A stretch of DNA of 64,000 bases from Streptomyces sp. Mut1 (GTDB lineage Bacteria; Actinomycetota; Actinomycetes; Streptomycetales; Streptomycetaceae). The notes beneath the pieces were generated by a model. It did not search any database, was not told where the DNA came from, and was given only the letters and a program-made list of their open reading frames with translations. Shown in pieces: positions 20,852-30,126 of this stretch (positions are counted from its first letter, which is position 1; every line of letters begins with the position of its first letter). A program made the position numbers and the translations under genes. Location of the stretch: the NCBI RefSeq assembly GCF_030719295.1, contig NZ_CP120997.1:5405501-5469500 (forward strand), given 5' to 3'.

Positions 20852-23266
20852 ATGGCTACTGAGTCCAATGCCGTCACACCGCTCACCCTGCCCGTGCTGC
20901 CGCTCGACGACGAGGTCGTGCTGCCGGGGATGGTGGTGCCTCTCGACCTGTCCGACACCGAGGTGCGCGCCGCCGTGGAGGCCGCGCAGGCCGCGGCCCG
21001 GGAGGACGGGGGCAAGCCCGAGGTGCTGCTCGTCCCGCGCATCGACGGGACCTACACCGGCATCGGTGTCCTCGGGATCGTCGAGCAGGTCGGACGGCTC
21101 TCCGACGGCGATCCGGGCGCCCTCATCCGGGGCCGCGACCGGATCAGGGTCGGCGCGGGCACCAGCGGGCCGGGCGCCGCGCTGTGGGTGGAAGGGGTCC
21201 GGGCCGACGCCTCCGTCCCCGACCCCCTGCCCGGGGCCGCCGCCGACCTGGTCAAGGAGTACAAGGCGCTCGCCACCAGCTGGCTGAAGAAGCGCGGCGC
21301 CTGGCAGGTCGTGGACCGGGTCCAGCAGATCGAGGACGTCTCCGCGCTCGCCGACAACTCCGGGTACTCACCCTTCCTCACCACCGCCCAGAAGGTCCGG
21401 CTGCTGGAGACCACCGACCCGGTCGCCCGGCTGAGGCTCGCCATCCAGTGGCTCGGTGAACACCTCGCCGAGCAGGATGTCGCCGAGTCCATCGCCAAGG
21501 ACGTCCAGGAGGGCGTCGACAAGCAGCAGCGCGAATTCCTGCTGCGGCGCCAGCTCGACGCCGTACGCAAGGAGCTCTCCCAGCTCAACGGCGACCCGGA
21601 GGACGAGTCCGACGACTACCGGGCCCGCGTCGAGGCCGCCGACCTGCCCGAGCACGTCCGCGAGGCCGCGCTCAAGGAGGTCGACAAGCTGGAGCGGTCC
21701 TCCGACCAGAGCCCCGAGGGCTCCTGGATCAGGACCTGGCTCGACACCGTCCTCGAACTGCCCTGGACCGAGCGCACCGAGGACGCCTACGACATCAGGG
21801 GCGCCCAGGAGGTCCTGGACGCCGAGCACGCCGGACTCCAGGACGTGAAGGAGCGCATCACCGAGTACCTCGCGGTGCGCAAGCGCCGTGCCGACCGGGG
21901 GCTGGGTGTGGTCGGCGGGCGGCGCGGCGGCGCCGTGCTGGCCCTCGTCGGCCCGCCCGGCGTCGGCAAGACCTCGCTCGGGGAGTCCGTTGCGCACGCC
22001 ATGGGCCGCAAGTTCGTCCGCGTCGCGCTCGGCGGTGTCCGGGACGAGGCGGAGATCCGCGGCCACCGGCGTACGTACGTGGGGGCGCTGCCCGGACGCA
22101 TTGTCCGGGCCATCAAGGAGGCCGGTTCGATGAACCCGGTCGTCCTGCTGGACGAGATCGACAAGGTCGGCTCCGACTTCCGGGGCGACCCGGCCGCGGC
22201 CCTCCTCGAAGTGCTCGACCCCGCGCAGAACCACACCTTCCGCGACCACTACCTGGAGGTCGAGCTCGACCTCAGCGATGTCGTCTTCCTGGCCACCGCC
22301 AACGTCCTGGAGGCCATCCCGGAGGCGCTGCTCGACCGGATGGAGCTGGTCAGGTTCGACGGCTACACCGAGGACGAGAAGGTCGTCATCGCCCGTGACC
22401 ACCTGCTCCCGCGCCAGCTGGAGCGGGCCGGTCTGGCGAAGGACGAGGTCGCTCTCGACGAGTCGGCGCTGCGCAAGCTGGCCGGCGAGTACACCCGGGA
22501 GGCCGGTGTGCGGAACCTGGAGCGGTCCGTCGCCCGGCTGCTGCGGAAGGTCGCGGCCCAGCACGAACTGGGCGACCGCGAGCTGCCGTTCACGGTGACC
22601 GAGGACGACCTGCGCGGTCTGATCGGGCGCCCGCACCACGTCCCCGAGTCCGCCCAGGACCCGGCCGAGCGCCGCACCGCGGTGCCGGGTGTGGCGACCG
22701 GGCTCGCGGTGACCGGGGCCGGTGGTGACGTCCTGTTCGTGGAGGCGTCGCTCGCCGATCCGGAGACCGGGGCGTCCGGACTGACCCTCACCGGTCAGCT
22801 CGGCGACGTCATGAAGGAGTCCGCGCAGATCGCGCTGAGCTTCCTGCGGTCGCACGGCGCGGAACTGGAGCTGCCGGTCGCGGACCTCAAGGACCGCGGG
22901 GCGCACATCCACTTCCCGGCGGGCGCGGTCCCCAAGGACGGCCCGAGCGCGGGCATCACCATGACGACCGCGCTGGCCTCGCTGCTCTCCGGCCGGCTGG
23001 TCCGCACGGACGTGGCGATGACCGGTGAGGTCTCGCTGACCGGGCGGGTGCTGCCGATCGGCGGGCTGAAGCAGAAGCTGCTGGCCGCGCACCGCGCGGG
23101 CATCACCACCGTGGTGATCCCCAAGCGGAACGAGGCCGACCTGGACGACGTCCCGGCCGAGGTGCTGGAGACCCTGGAGGTCCACCCGGTCACCGACGTC
23201 CGCCAGGTGCTGGAGATCGCCCTCGCCCCGGCCTCGGCGGAGCTGAGGGTTCCGGCCGCGGCGTAG
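20852..23266 (+). CDS. lon: ATP-dependent Lon protease
   Basis: 804-residue cytoplasmic AAA+ serine protease. It has the N-terminal Lon substrate domain (LTLPVLPLDDEVVLPGMVVPL), a coiled-coil-rich middle, an AAA module with LVGPPGVGKTSLGES and VVLLDEIDKVG, and the protease domain with the catalytic dyad S699 (KDGPSAGITM) and K740 (PIGGLKQK). ATG 20852 is preceded by AAGGGGAG; a TTG 21 bases upstream is in frame but has no ribosome site. Regulation by HspR is suggested by the operator at 20811. A hairpin follows 48 bases after the stop. Confidence 0.97.
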   Translation: MATESNAVTPLTLPVLPLDDEVVLPGMVVPLDLSDTEVRAAVEAAQAAAREDGGKPEVLLVPRIDGTYTGIGVLGIVEQVGRLSDGDPGALIRGRDRIRVGAGTSGPGAALWVEGVRADASVPDPLPGAAADLVKEYKALATSWLKKRGAWQVVDRVQQIEDVSALADNSGYSPFLTTAQKVRLLETTDPVARLRLAIQWLGEHLAEQDVAESIAKDVQEGVDKQQREFLLRRQLDAVRKELSQLNGDPEDESDDYRARVEAADLPEHVREAALKEVDKLERSSDQSPEGSWIRTWLDTVLELPWTERTEDAYDIRGAQEVLDAEHAGLQDVKERITEYLAVRKRRADRGLGVVGGRRGGAVLALVGPPGVGKTSLGESVAHAMGRKFVRVALGGVRDEAEIRGHRRTYVGALPGRIVRAIKEAGSMNPVVLLDEIDKVGSDFRGDPAAALLEVLDPAQNHTFRDHYLEVELDLSDVVFLATANVLEAIPEALLDRMELVRFDGYTEDEKVVIARDHLLPRQLERAGLAKDEVALDESALRKLAGEYTREAGVRNLERSVARLLRKVAAQHELGDRELPFTVTEDDLRGLIGRPHHVPESAQDPAERRTAVPGVATGLAVTGAGGDVLFVEASLADPETGASGLTLTGQLGDVMKESAQIALSFLRSHGAELELPVADLKDRGAHIHFPAGAVPKDGPSAGITMTTALASLLSGRLVRTDVAMTGEVSLTGRVLPIGGLKQKLLAAHRAGITTVVIPKRNEADLDDVPAEVLETLEVHPVTDVRQVLEIALAPASAELRVPAAA

Positions 23267-23313
23267 GTGCCACGGCGTGACGGGCGTGGCAGCACGGACA
23301 CGGCCGGTACGGG

Positions 23314-23349
23314 CGGCCCGCCCTCCCCTCGCGGGGGAGGCGGGCCGTT
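23314..23349 (+). terminator. Hairpin terminator after lon
   Basis: An inverted repeat GGCCCGCC-C-TCCCC / GGGGAGGCGGGCC with a short TCGCG loop and one bulge, followed by TTT. It lies downstream of lon and upstream (in genomic order) of the convergent deacetylase gene, so it may serve both. Confidence 0.7.
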
Positions 23350-23398
23350 TCGCGTACGCGAGGCGAAACCCCGGCCGTTCCGGGTACGGGCCGCGGGA

Positions 23399-24163
23399 CT
23401 ACGGGCGGTAGATCGTGCCCGGGACGGGCTCGGCGGGCGCCATCAGCTGGGGCACCGTCACAAAGGTGTAGCCCTGCTTCTTCAGCGCGTCGATGATGCC
23501 GGGCACGGCGGGCACGGTGCCCTTGTAGATGTCGTGCAGCAGGATGATGCCGTCCTTGCTCGCCTGGTCGAGTATCCGCTTCTTGATCAGCGCGGAGTCG
23601 TTCGTCGAGTAGTCCTTGGCGGTGGCGCTCCACAGGATCTGGGAGAGACCGAGGTCCTTGCTGATCCCGGAGACGGTGTCGTCGGTGCGGCCCTGCGGCG
23701 GGCGCATCAGCCGCGGCTTCTTGCCGGTGATCGCCTCGATCGCGTCCTGCGTCTTCTCCAGCTCGGCCCGTATCTCGGCGGGCTTCTTGTCCGTGAGGAT
23801 CTCGTGCGACCAGGTGTGGTTGGCGACCTCGTGGCCCTCGGCCTCGATGCGGCGGACGGTCTCGGGGTGCTTCTTGACGTGGTTCTTGCCCAGCAGGAAG
23901 AAGGTCGCGTGGACCTTCTTCTCCTTGAGGATGTCCAGCAGATGAGGGGTGTCCTCGGCGGGGCCCGCGTCGAAGGTCAGGGCTATGCACTTGGCCTTGC
24001 GGCAGTCCACCGGGCCGAACGAGCCCTTGGCGTCCGAGCCGGCGTCGGCGCGCGCGGAGCCGGGCGCCGTGGTCTCCATCGAGCAGCCGCTCAACGTCAG
24101 AGTGAGCGCTGTCACAAGGGCGACGGCCAACCCTGTACCGATCGACTTCGTCCTACTGGGCAC
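23399..24163 (-). CDS. NodB-type polysaccharide deacetylase lipoprotein
   Basis: 254 residues. The N terminus is a lipoprotein signal (SIGTGLAVALVTALTLTLSGCS, Cys near 28), so it is anchored outside the membrane and probably acts on peptidoglycan or another amino-sugar polymer. NodB motifs: ALTFDAGPAEDT (canonical TFDDGP with the second Asp replaced by Ala), the metal-binding HTWSH, RPPQG (usual RPPYG) and LLHDI. The first Asp and both histidines are kept, so activity is likely. GTG 24163 has GAGGGAG upstream and places the signal peptide at the terminus; an in-frame ATG at 24226 is less fitting. Confidence 0.87.
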   Translation of the reverse strand: MPSRTKSIGTGLAVALVTALTLTLSGCSMETTAPGSARADAGSDAKGSFGPVDCRKAKCIALTFDAGPAEDTPHLLDILKEKKVHATFFLLGKNHVKKHPETVRRIEAEGHEVANHTWSHEILTDKKPAEIRAELEKTQDAIEAITGKKPRLMRPPQGRTDDTVSGISKDLGLSQILWSATAKDYSTNDSALIKKRILDQASKDGIILLHDIYKGTVPAVPGIIDALKKQGYTFVTVPQLMAPAEPVPGTIYRP

Positions 24164-24298
24164 GGCTCGCCACTCCCTCGCGCGAACGGCCGCACTGGTG
24201 TGCGACCTGGAGCGGCGACTATACATGTGGCGTATACACCGGATGTATAGCGGGGGTGTCTCCTGAAGTGCCGGGCCGGCCGGGGGCGTGAACGCGAC

Positions 24299-24330
24299 GA
24301 GGCCCGGCGACGGGGTACGTCACCGGGCTC
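24299..24330 (-). terminator. Hairpin downstream of the GH25 gene
   Basis: On the - strand GAGCCCGGTGACG pairs with CGTCGCCGGGCCTC around a short loop, with one mismatch. It begins about 25 bases after the stop of the muramidase gene at 24355, the usual distance for a terminator. Confidence 0.6.
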
Positions 24331-24354
24331 CGTGCGGGAAGGGTGCGGCTGGGT

Positions 24355-25197
24355 CTATCCGTTGGCCAGCGCCTGTACGCGGTCGAGGGCGCCGTTGAAG
24401 TGGTTGTGGTCGCCGACGGTCGGGCCGGACGACGTGTACTGCCAGATCGTGTAGAAGCCCCAGCCGGCCGGGAGTTCGCCGACCGCGGAGCTGTAGCGCG
24501 CCACCCACAGCGGGTTGGTGGTGGCGAAGCCCGCGTTGTTGCCGGTGCAGTCCTTCCACCAGCTGGTCGCGGTGTAGATGACCGCGTCCCGCCCGGTGCG
24601 CGCCTTGTACGTGTTCACGAAGTCACGGATCCACGCGACCATCTGGGCCGCGGTCTTGCCATAGCACTGCGCCCCGTACGGGTTCCACTCGATGTCGAGC
24701 ACGCCCGGCAGGGTCTTGCCGTCCCTGGACCAGCCGCCCCCGTGGTCCACGAAGTAGTTGGCCTGGACGGCGCCGCTCGTGGTGTCGGGCGTCGCGAAGT
24801 GGTAGGCGCCGCGGATCATGCCCACGTTGTACGAGCCGTTGTACTGCTGGGCGAAGTAGGGGTTCGTGTAGTACGTGCCCTCGGTGGCCTTGGTGTAGGC
24901 CCACTTGACGCCGCTGTTCCAGAGGGTCGCCCAGGCGACGTTGCCCTGGTAGCTGGCGACGTCCACGCCCTCGGTCTGGACGGCGCGGGTGCCGATCGGC
25001 AGGCCGCCCTGGCCGTCGTGGGCGACGACGCCCATGCCCATGGTGGCGGTGCCGCGGGCCGGTCCGGCCGGGCTTCCGCCGGCCGCGTTCGAGGCGCCCG
25101 GCAGGGCGATGAGGAGCGAGAGGGCCGCGAGCAGGGTGCCCGCGGCCGCGAAGCGGGAGCGGCGGGACTTCGTGGAGCCGGATCTGTGCACGGGCAT
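24355..25197 (-). CDS. Secreted GH25 lysozyme (N,O-diacetylmuramidase type)
   Basis: 280 residues. The signal peptide has a basic start (TKSRRSRF) and a hydrophobic stretch AAAGTLLAALSLLIALPGASNA, so the protein is exported. The GH25 domain starts at TEGVDVASYQG, continues with WAYTKATEGTYYTNPYF and GMIRGAYHFA, and has the catalytic pair in PGVLDIEWNPYG; it ends in GFYTIWQYTSSG. It hydrolyses the beta-1,4 bond of peptidoglycan. No separate wall-binding domain is seen. ATG 25197 has GGAGG seven bases upstream. Divergent from the MarR gene. Confidence 0.92.
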   Translation of the reverse strand: MPVHRSGSTKSRRSRFAAAGTLLAALSLLIALPGASNAAGGSPAGPARGTATMGMGVVAHDGQGGLPIGTRAVQTEGVDVASYQGNVAWATLWNSGVKWAYTKATEGTYYTNPYFAQQYNGSYNVGMIRGAYHFATPDTTSGAVQANYFVDHGGGWSRDGKTLPGVLDIEWNPYGAQCYGKTAAQMVAWIRDFVNTYKARTGRDAVIYTATSWWKDCTGNNAGFATTNPLWVARYSSAVGELPAGWGFYTIWQYTSSGPTVGDHNHFNGALDRVQALANG

Positions 25198-25264
25198 GTG
25201 CGTGCCTCCGAGGCCTCGGTGAGGGGATCTGCCGACCCGGGGAACACGGCGTGGCGACCCCGGA

Positions 25265-25297
25265 GACATGCCATGGTGTGAACATGTCATGCATGAC
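25265..25297. promoter_or_regulatory. Overlapping palindromes between GH25 and MarR genes
   Basis: GACATG (25265-25270) and CATGTC (25283-25288) form an inverted repeat with a 12-base spacer. A perfect 12-bp palindrome GTCATGCATGAC occupies 25286-25297. They lie in the 226-292-base divergent region (depending on the MarR start), 68-100 bases before the muramidase ATG. Candidate operator for the adjacent MarR protein; binding is inferred only. Confidence 0.4.
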
Positions 25298-25489
25298 GCT
25301 ACGCACGTAGACCCATGTGACGGAAGAGGGCCTCGGCTGTGCCGTTGGTCTACTCCTGCGAAATACTGACCGAGCTGCGGCGATGACCGCCGGCGGAAGA
25401 AACTTTCAGCGGCAGGAAAGCTCATGAGGGGTGTTGACGTGCACGGGAGCGAAAGCGGGCGTGAACCCGGCGCAACCGGAGGAAGTGGT

Positions 25490-25921
25490 GTGGACCACGA
25501 ATTCCTCGCCCTGGAGCTGGAGTTGGCCGTCTTCCTGCGCCGCGCACGGGCCAATTCCGGCGAAATGGCGCGCGAGGTGCACCCCGAGCTGGAGGCCGCC
25601 GCCTACGGCCTGTTCGTACGCCTGGAATCCGCCGGGCGCCAGCGCGCCACCGATCTCGCCTCGTACTTCGGCGTCGGCAAGGCCACCATGAGCCGTCAAC
25701 TCCGTGCCCTGGAAGCGCTCGGACTGGTGGCGCGGGAGCCCGATCCGGCCGACGGGCGCGCCTTCCTCGTCCACCTCACCGAGGAGGGCCTCGCCCGGTT
25801 CCGCAGCGTCCGCGACGCGCGCCGCGACCGCTATGTGCGCAAGCTCGCCGACTGGGACCGCGCCGAGGTGGCGGAACTGGCCCGGCTGCTCCACCACTTG
25901 AACGCCCGCGCCGAGGACTGA
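25490..25921 (+). CDS. MarR-family transcriptional regulator
   Basis: 143-residue winged-helix dimer protein. Dimerisation helix LELAVFLRRARANSGEMA, recognition region DLASYFGVGKATMSRQLRALEALGLV, wing REPDPADGRAFLVHLTEEG and a C-terminal helix. GTG 25490 is chosen because GGAGGAA lies five bases upstream and VDHEFLALE begins the conserved part; an in-frame ATG at 25424, also with a possible AGGAAAG site, would add 22 residues of no obvious structure. The divergent neighbour is a muramidase gene, a plausible target. Ligand unknown. Confidence 0.88.
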   Translation: MDHEFLALELELAVFLRRARANSGEMAREVHPELEAAAYGLFVRLESAGRQRATDLASYFGVGKATMSRQLRALEALGLVAREPDPADGRAFLVHLTEEGLARFRSVRDARRDRYVRKLADWDRAEVAELARLLHHLNARAED

Positions 25922-25958
25922 CGGTGACGGGCGGCCGCCCCGCCGCCTTCGTACCGCC

Positions 25959-26744
25959 TCACAGCCGGGCGTAGACCGCCGTCGCGTCGTCGTGCGTCTT
26001 GCCCCGCAGCAGACGCCTGCGCTCCGTGTCCGCGTCCTCCAGGGCGCGGACCCGGTCGATCAGCCCCTGCGGCCCCTCCTTCTCCAGGACCCCGAGGCAG
26101 TCCGCCCAGTCGCCCTCGCCGAACATCTCCGTCCAGCGGCTCGCCCCGTCCGTCATCGCCGCCAGGGCCCGCACCTCCGCGCGCGGCGTCCGCCCGGTCA
26201 CCGCGCGGTCCGCCACGTCCGGATCGGCGGCAGCCGTGAAGAAGCCGCCCTCCTTGTTGCGCGCGCGGGCGTCGGCCACCGCCTCCGAGACCAGAAGCTC
26301 CGGCGGCAGCCGGTCGAGCCGGTCGTCCAGCACAGCGTGTACATCTCCGCCGGGCGACTCGAACAGCAGCACCGAATCGGACAGCACCAGGTGCTCGACC
26401 CAGGCCTCGTCCCAACGCACGACGACGACGGTTGCCTGTGGCGTACGCACGTGAGAAAGGTCACACAGGGAGCGGTGGCTGTCCGCGGTGTGCCGGATGG
26501 ACTCCGCCAGGATCTCGCGCAGGGTCAGATCCCGCCGCGAACCGGACAGTTCGACCAGGGCGCCGCCCAGTCTCGCGGTGAACCAGGGAACCGAGTGCAC
26601 ACAGCCGTCGTCGCCCTGCGGGGGCGTGACGCCGTCCAGCAGCACCAGTCCTCCGCCCTGGCCGGAAGCGGGAAGGGCCGTGGCGGTCCAGTCCTCGTTC
26701 GGACGTCCGGGCGTGCCGGCGGCGGTAGCGAGTTCGATGCGCAT
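25959..26744 (-). CDS. PP2C-like phosphatase-fold protein
   Basis: 261 residues. PP2C-type landmarks are loosely kept: an Asp after a short strand (PNEDW), LVLLDGVTPP, TVVVVRWDEAWVEHLVLSDS, AAMTDGASRW and a C-terminal THDDATAVYARL that matches the last metal-binding Asp motif. The usual GxSDGxG is absent, so activity is likely but not certain. ATG 26744 is chosen over the upstream in-frame extension, which is of unlikely composition. Convergent with the MarR gene across 37 bases; the divergent neighbour is the conservon. Confidence 0.75.
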   Translation of the reverse strand: MRIELATAAGTPGRPNEDWTATALPASGQGGGLVLLDGVTPPQGDDGCVHSVPWFTARLGGALVELSGSRRDLTLREILAESIRHTADSHRSLCDLSHVRTPQATVVVVRWDEAWVEHLVLSDSVLLFESPGGDVHAVLDDRLDRLPPELLVSEAVADARARNKEGGFFTAAADPDVADRAVTGRTPRAEVRALAAMTDGASRWTEMFGEGDWADCLGVLEKEGPQGLIDRVRALEDADTERRRLLRGKTHDDATAVYARL

Positions 26745-27108
26745 GCGGTCAGTCTGCACGATGCCTTCACCGCGCCTGCACGGCACCGGGATTGGTGCAT
26801 ACCAGCAGGTCAGGCGGGTGAGCGAGGCGGAAGGGCGTGCTCCGCCCCGGGATGCGGGCGGGCATCCTGCCAAAGCCTGCCCGGAAGTTCCAGCCGGTGG
26901 CCGTGGGGGGCGCCGGCGCCCGGCGGCGTGACTTGTTCGCCAACTCGGGAGTGATGTTCACTCGTTCGAGTGGCGGAGCGGTTGATGCGCGCCCCCTGCG
27001 CAAAAGCACTGGAATGGTCGGAAGCCGTACCAGGGGGCGGGGCGCTCGTTCTTGTGACCGTGCGTCACCTCTGCTTCAAGGGCGGACGAGTCAAGATTGC
27101 GAGCACCG
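26745..27108. other. Intergenic region before the conservon
   Basis: 364 bases between the PP2C-like start and the conservon start. It contains an inverted repeat CACTCG-TT-CGAGTG at 26959-26972 and a weaker GGATGC/GCATCC repeat at 26850-26867. No tRNA or convincing small open frame seen. Probably carries the conservon promoter. Confidence 0.5.
26959..26972. promoter_or_regulatory. CACTC-N4-GAGTG inverted repeat upstream of the conservon
   Basis: CACTCG and CGAGTG flank TT, giving a 14-base near-palindrome about 137 bases before the conservon start. The same outer arms CACTC-N4-GAGTG occur again at 53777-53790. Candidate operator; the protein is unknown. Confidence 0.35.
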
Positions 27109-30100
27109 GTGCAGAAGAAGCGGCCTCGGAGCAAGGGCGGCAGCAACAGCGGTTCCGAGGCGGCGCCGACTGCCGGGGCCGGGAGCGGCCGCACCGTACG
27201 CGTCCGCACCAGGCTGGTCGCGGGTGTGGCCGTCGTCGGGATCACCGTCATAGCCGCCGGGACGCCCGCGGTGCTCGCCGCCTCGTCCGACCTCACCGAC
27301 GCGCAGCAGCTGGTCACCCTCGCCGAGCTGAACCAGCAGGCCATCTCGCTCGCCCACTCCCTCGCCGACGAGCGCGACGAGGTCACCACGTACATCGCCG
27401 GGGGCCGTGCGGGCGAGCCGGGCAGCCGGAGCGCCCGCGTCGACCAGCAGGTGGACGAGATCAGGGACGCGGCCCCCGCCGACCTCCGCCGTGACCTGTC
27501 CACCATCCCCTCCCTGCGCCGCGACGCGGTCAGCGGCAAGGGCACGGCGCTGGAGGCCCACCAGGCGTACTCCGAGGTCATCGCCAAGCTCCACGGCCTC
27601 GCCGACGAGCTGGCCAGGGACACCCCGCCGCGCGCCGCGGAGGAGACCCGCACCCCGCAGGCGCTCGGCCGTGCCACCGAACAGGCCGCCGCCACCCGAG
27701 GGCTGCTGCTCGCCGCGCTCGCCGTGCCCCGCCCGGAGCCGGCGGCCCCGCGGATCGACCCGTTCACCGGTCTCCCCGTCCGGACCGAGGACGAGGGCGA
27801 GACCAAGGAGGACCGCACCCGCGACGCGCTGAGCGCCGCCGCCCAGCAGGCCCGGGTCGGCGAGCTGTCCGCGCTCGCCGGGTTCGACCAGTCCGCCGGT
27901 ACGACCGCCCGCGACAAGCTGGCCTCCATTGTCACCGGCCCCGAGGTCAACAGCGCCGAGAAGTACCTCGCCGAACTCACCGACCGCCCCGAGCTGTCCG
28001 ACAACGACCTGAAGGTGAGCACCAAGAAGGTCGCCGCGGCGCTCTCCGCCCGGGTCGACCGGATGCGCTCGGTGGAGTCCGCCCTCGGCACCACACAGGT
28101 CCAGCGGCTCGGGCAGCTCCGCGACGACGACGTCACGGCCCTCGAACTGCGCATCGCGCTCCTCGGCGGCTGTCTGCTCGTCGCCGTCGGCGTCTCCACC
28201 GCCGTCGCCCGCACCCTCACCCAGCCGCTGGCCGTACTGCGGATCGGCGCCGCCCGGCTCGCGGCGGAGCCCGCCACCGCCGAGCCGGTCCGCTACACCG
28301 GTCGCAACGACGAGTTCGCCCAGGTCGTCCGCTCCATCAACGCCCTGCACGGTCAGCTGCACGGGCTGCTGACGGAGTTCAACGGGCGCTTCGAGTCCCT
28401 GGAGACCGAGCGCGCCGAGCTGGTCGCCGGACGCGAGACCCTCACCGTCCAGCGCGCCGAACTCCAGGTCCGCACCGCCGACCTCACGGCCCAGCTGGAG
28501 AAGCTGAAGAACACCGTCCACCACACCTTCGTCAACCTCTCGCTGCGCACCCTGGGCCTGGTCGAGCGCCAGCTCGGCGTCATCGAGTCGCTGGAGGAGC
28601 GCGAGCAGGACCCGGAGCGGCTCGGCACGCTCTTCAAGCTCGACCACATGGCCACGGTCATGCGCCGCCACAGCGAGAACATGCTGGTCCTCGCGGGCGC
28701 CGAGCACGGCCACGGGCACCCGGGCCCGATCCCGCTGGTCGACGTCCTGCGCGCGGCCGTCAGCGAGATCGAGCGGTACGAGCGGGTCACCATCCAGTCC
28801 CTCCCGCCGCACGCCCAGGTCGCCGGGTTCGCCGCCGACGACCTCAGCCACCTGGTCGCGGAACTCCTGGAGAACGCGACCTCCTTCTCCCCGCCCGACT
28901 CCCACGTCCAGCTCTCCGGCTGGCTGCTGGAGACCGGCGAGGTCATGCTCTCCGTCCAGGACGAGGGCATCGGCATGTCCTCGGTACGGATGGGTGAGCT
29001 GAACACCCGCCTCGCCGATCCGACGCTCTTCGAGGCCGGCGAGCAGAACGCGGACGGGGCAGGACTCGGCCTCCAGGTGACCTCGCTGCTCGCCGCGCGC
29101 CACGGCGTACGGGTGGAGCTGCGCGAGCAGAAGGGCAGCGGGGTGACGGCCGTCGTCGTGCTCCCCGAGGCCCTGCTGCCGAAGGCGCTCCCGGCCGCCA
29201 CCCCGCCGCCGGTCACCACGGCCGGCGAGGCGCCCGCACTGAACCTGCCGGGCTCGGTGGCCGAGGCCAACTCCAACACGCTGCCGGGGCGCGGCCCGTC
29301 GACGTCCGACGACCCGATGATCGCGGCGGCGGAACGCGCGATCGCCGCGTCGGGGGCGGCCGAGGTCACGGAGACCACAGCGGACGCCGAGGCCACGACG
29401 GACGCCGAGGCCCCGCAGGCCCCGGAGACCGCTGAGACCACGACGGACGCGGAGGCCGCTGAGGACGCTGAGGCCCCCGCCGCCCCGGAGCCCGAGCCCG
29501 ACGAGCCCGACGAGTTCGACGAGCCCACGGAGACCCCCGAAGCGGCCTCCGCCCCCGAGCCCCTCCCGGCCGCGCAGTCCGCCCCCGACCCCGCCGCCCC
29601 CGCCCCCGACCCCGAGAACGACCCCGAAGCCACCCTCCAGGTGCGCCTGCCGCGCCCGCCGCGCTCCGGCGAGGTCCCCGAGCCCACGACCGCCGGCGGC
29701 CCGTACGCCATCGGCCCCGACCGCCACGAGCGCGCCCCCGACGAGGGCCCGCACAGCGGCACCCCGACGGGGGAACCCGAGGCGGCCGAGGCCCGGGAAG
29801 CCACCGGCACCGTCCCCGGCCCCCGCGAGCCCGAGGCCGGACGGATCACCGACAAGGGCCTCCCCAAGCGGACCCCCAAGATCGTCCGGCCCGCCGGGGC
29901 TCCCGCCGCCGAGCGCGGGGGGAGCGTCGACAAGGAGGCCCTGCGGCGCCGGCTCGGCGGCTTCCACCAGGGGGCGAAGGACGGCCGCCGCGACGTAGAG
30001 GCGGAGATCGCCGAGGGCACAGGACCGGCCGGAGGCACCACACGGACCGAGCAGGCCGAGCCGGCAGGCCGTAGCGACGGCCGGACCGAAGAGACGGGGG

Positions 30101-30126
30101 ACACAGTCGAGGAGGCACGCAGTTGA
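27109..30126 (+). CDS. cvnA: Conservon sensor kinase-like protein (nitrate/nitrite-sensing type)
   Basis: 1005-residue membrane protein, first of the four-gene conservon. Membrane segments at about 34-56 (VAGVAVVGITVIAAGTPAVL) and 347-370 enclose an extracytoplasmic NIT-like helical sensor domain. A HAMP-like segment (LTQPLAVLRIGAARLAAEPA) follows, then a coiled coil, an H-box-like TVHHTFVNLSLRTLGL near 470 and a HATPase near 585 (ELLENATSFSPPDS, QDEGIGMS, GAGLGLQVTSLLAARHGV). The last ~300 residues are low-complexity Ala/Glu/Pro. In this family the kinase signals with roadblock, DUF742 and GTPase partners, without a response regulator. GTG 27109 (VQKKRPR) fits the family; TTG 27097 is alternative. 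Confidence 0.88.
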   Translation: MQKKRPRSKGGSNSGSEAAPTAGAGSGRTVRVRTRLVAGVAVVGITVIAAGTPAVLAASSDLTDAQQLVTLAELNQQAISLAHSLADERDEVTTYIAGGRAGEPGSRSARVDQQVDEIRDAAPADLRRDLSTIPSLRRDAVSGKGTALEAHQAYSEVIAKLHGLADELARDTPPRAAEETRTPQALGRATEQAAATRGLLLAALAVPRPEPAAPRIDPFTGLPVRTEDEGETKEDRTRDALSAAAQQARVGELSALAGFDQSAGTTARDKLASIVTGPEVNSAEKYLAELTDRPELSDNDLKVSTKKVAAALSARVDRMRSVESALGTTQVQRLGQLRDDDVTALELRIALLGGCLLVAVGVSTAVARTLTQPLAVLRIGAARLAAEPATAEPVRYTGRNDEFAQVVRSINALHGQLHGLLTEFNGRFESLETERAELVAGRETLTVQRAELQVRTADLTAQLEKLKNTVHHTFVNLSLRTLGLVERQLGVIESLEEREQDPERLGTLFKLDHMATVMRRHSENMLVLAGAEHGHGHPGPIPLVDVLRAAVSEIERYERVTIQSLPPHAQVAGFAADDLSHLVAELLENATSFSPPDSHVQLSGWLLETGEVMLSVQDEGIGMSSVRMGELNTRLADPTLFEAGEQNADGAGLGLQVTSLLAARHGVRVELREQKGSGVTAVVVLPEALLPKALPAATPPPVTTAGEAPALNLPGSVAEANSNTLPGRGPSTSDDPMIAAAERAIAASGAAEVTETTADAEATTDAEAPQAPETAETTTDAEAAEDAEAPAAPEPEPDEPDEFDEPTETPEAASAPEPLPAAQSAPDPAAPAPDPENDPEATLQVRLPRPPRSGEVPEPTTAGGPYAIGPDRHERAPDEGPHSGTPTGEPEAAEAREATGTVPGPREPEAGRITDKGLPKRTPKIVRPAGAPAAERGGSVDKEALRRRLGGFHQGAKDGRRDVEAEIAEGTGPAGGTTRTEQAEPAGRSDGRTEETGDTVEEARS

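Noticed and set aside
26955..27000. tRNA-like GAGTGGCGGAGCGG sequence
   Set aside because: Resembles the D-arm of tRNA-Ser/Leu, but no acceptor stem, anticodon arm or T-loop follows.
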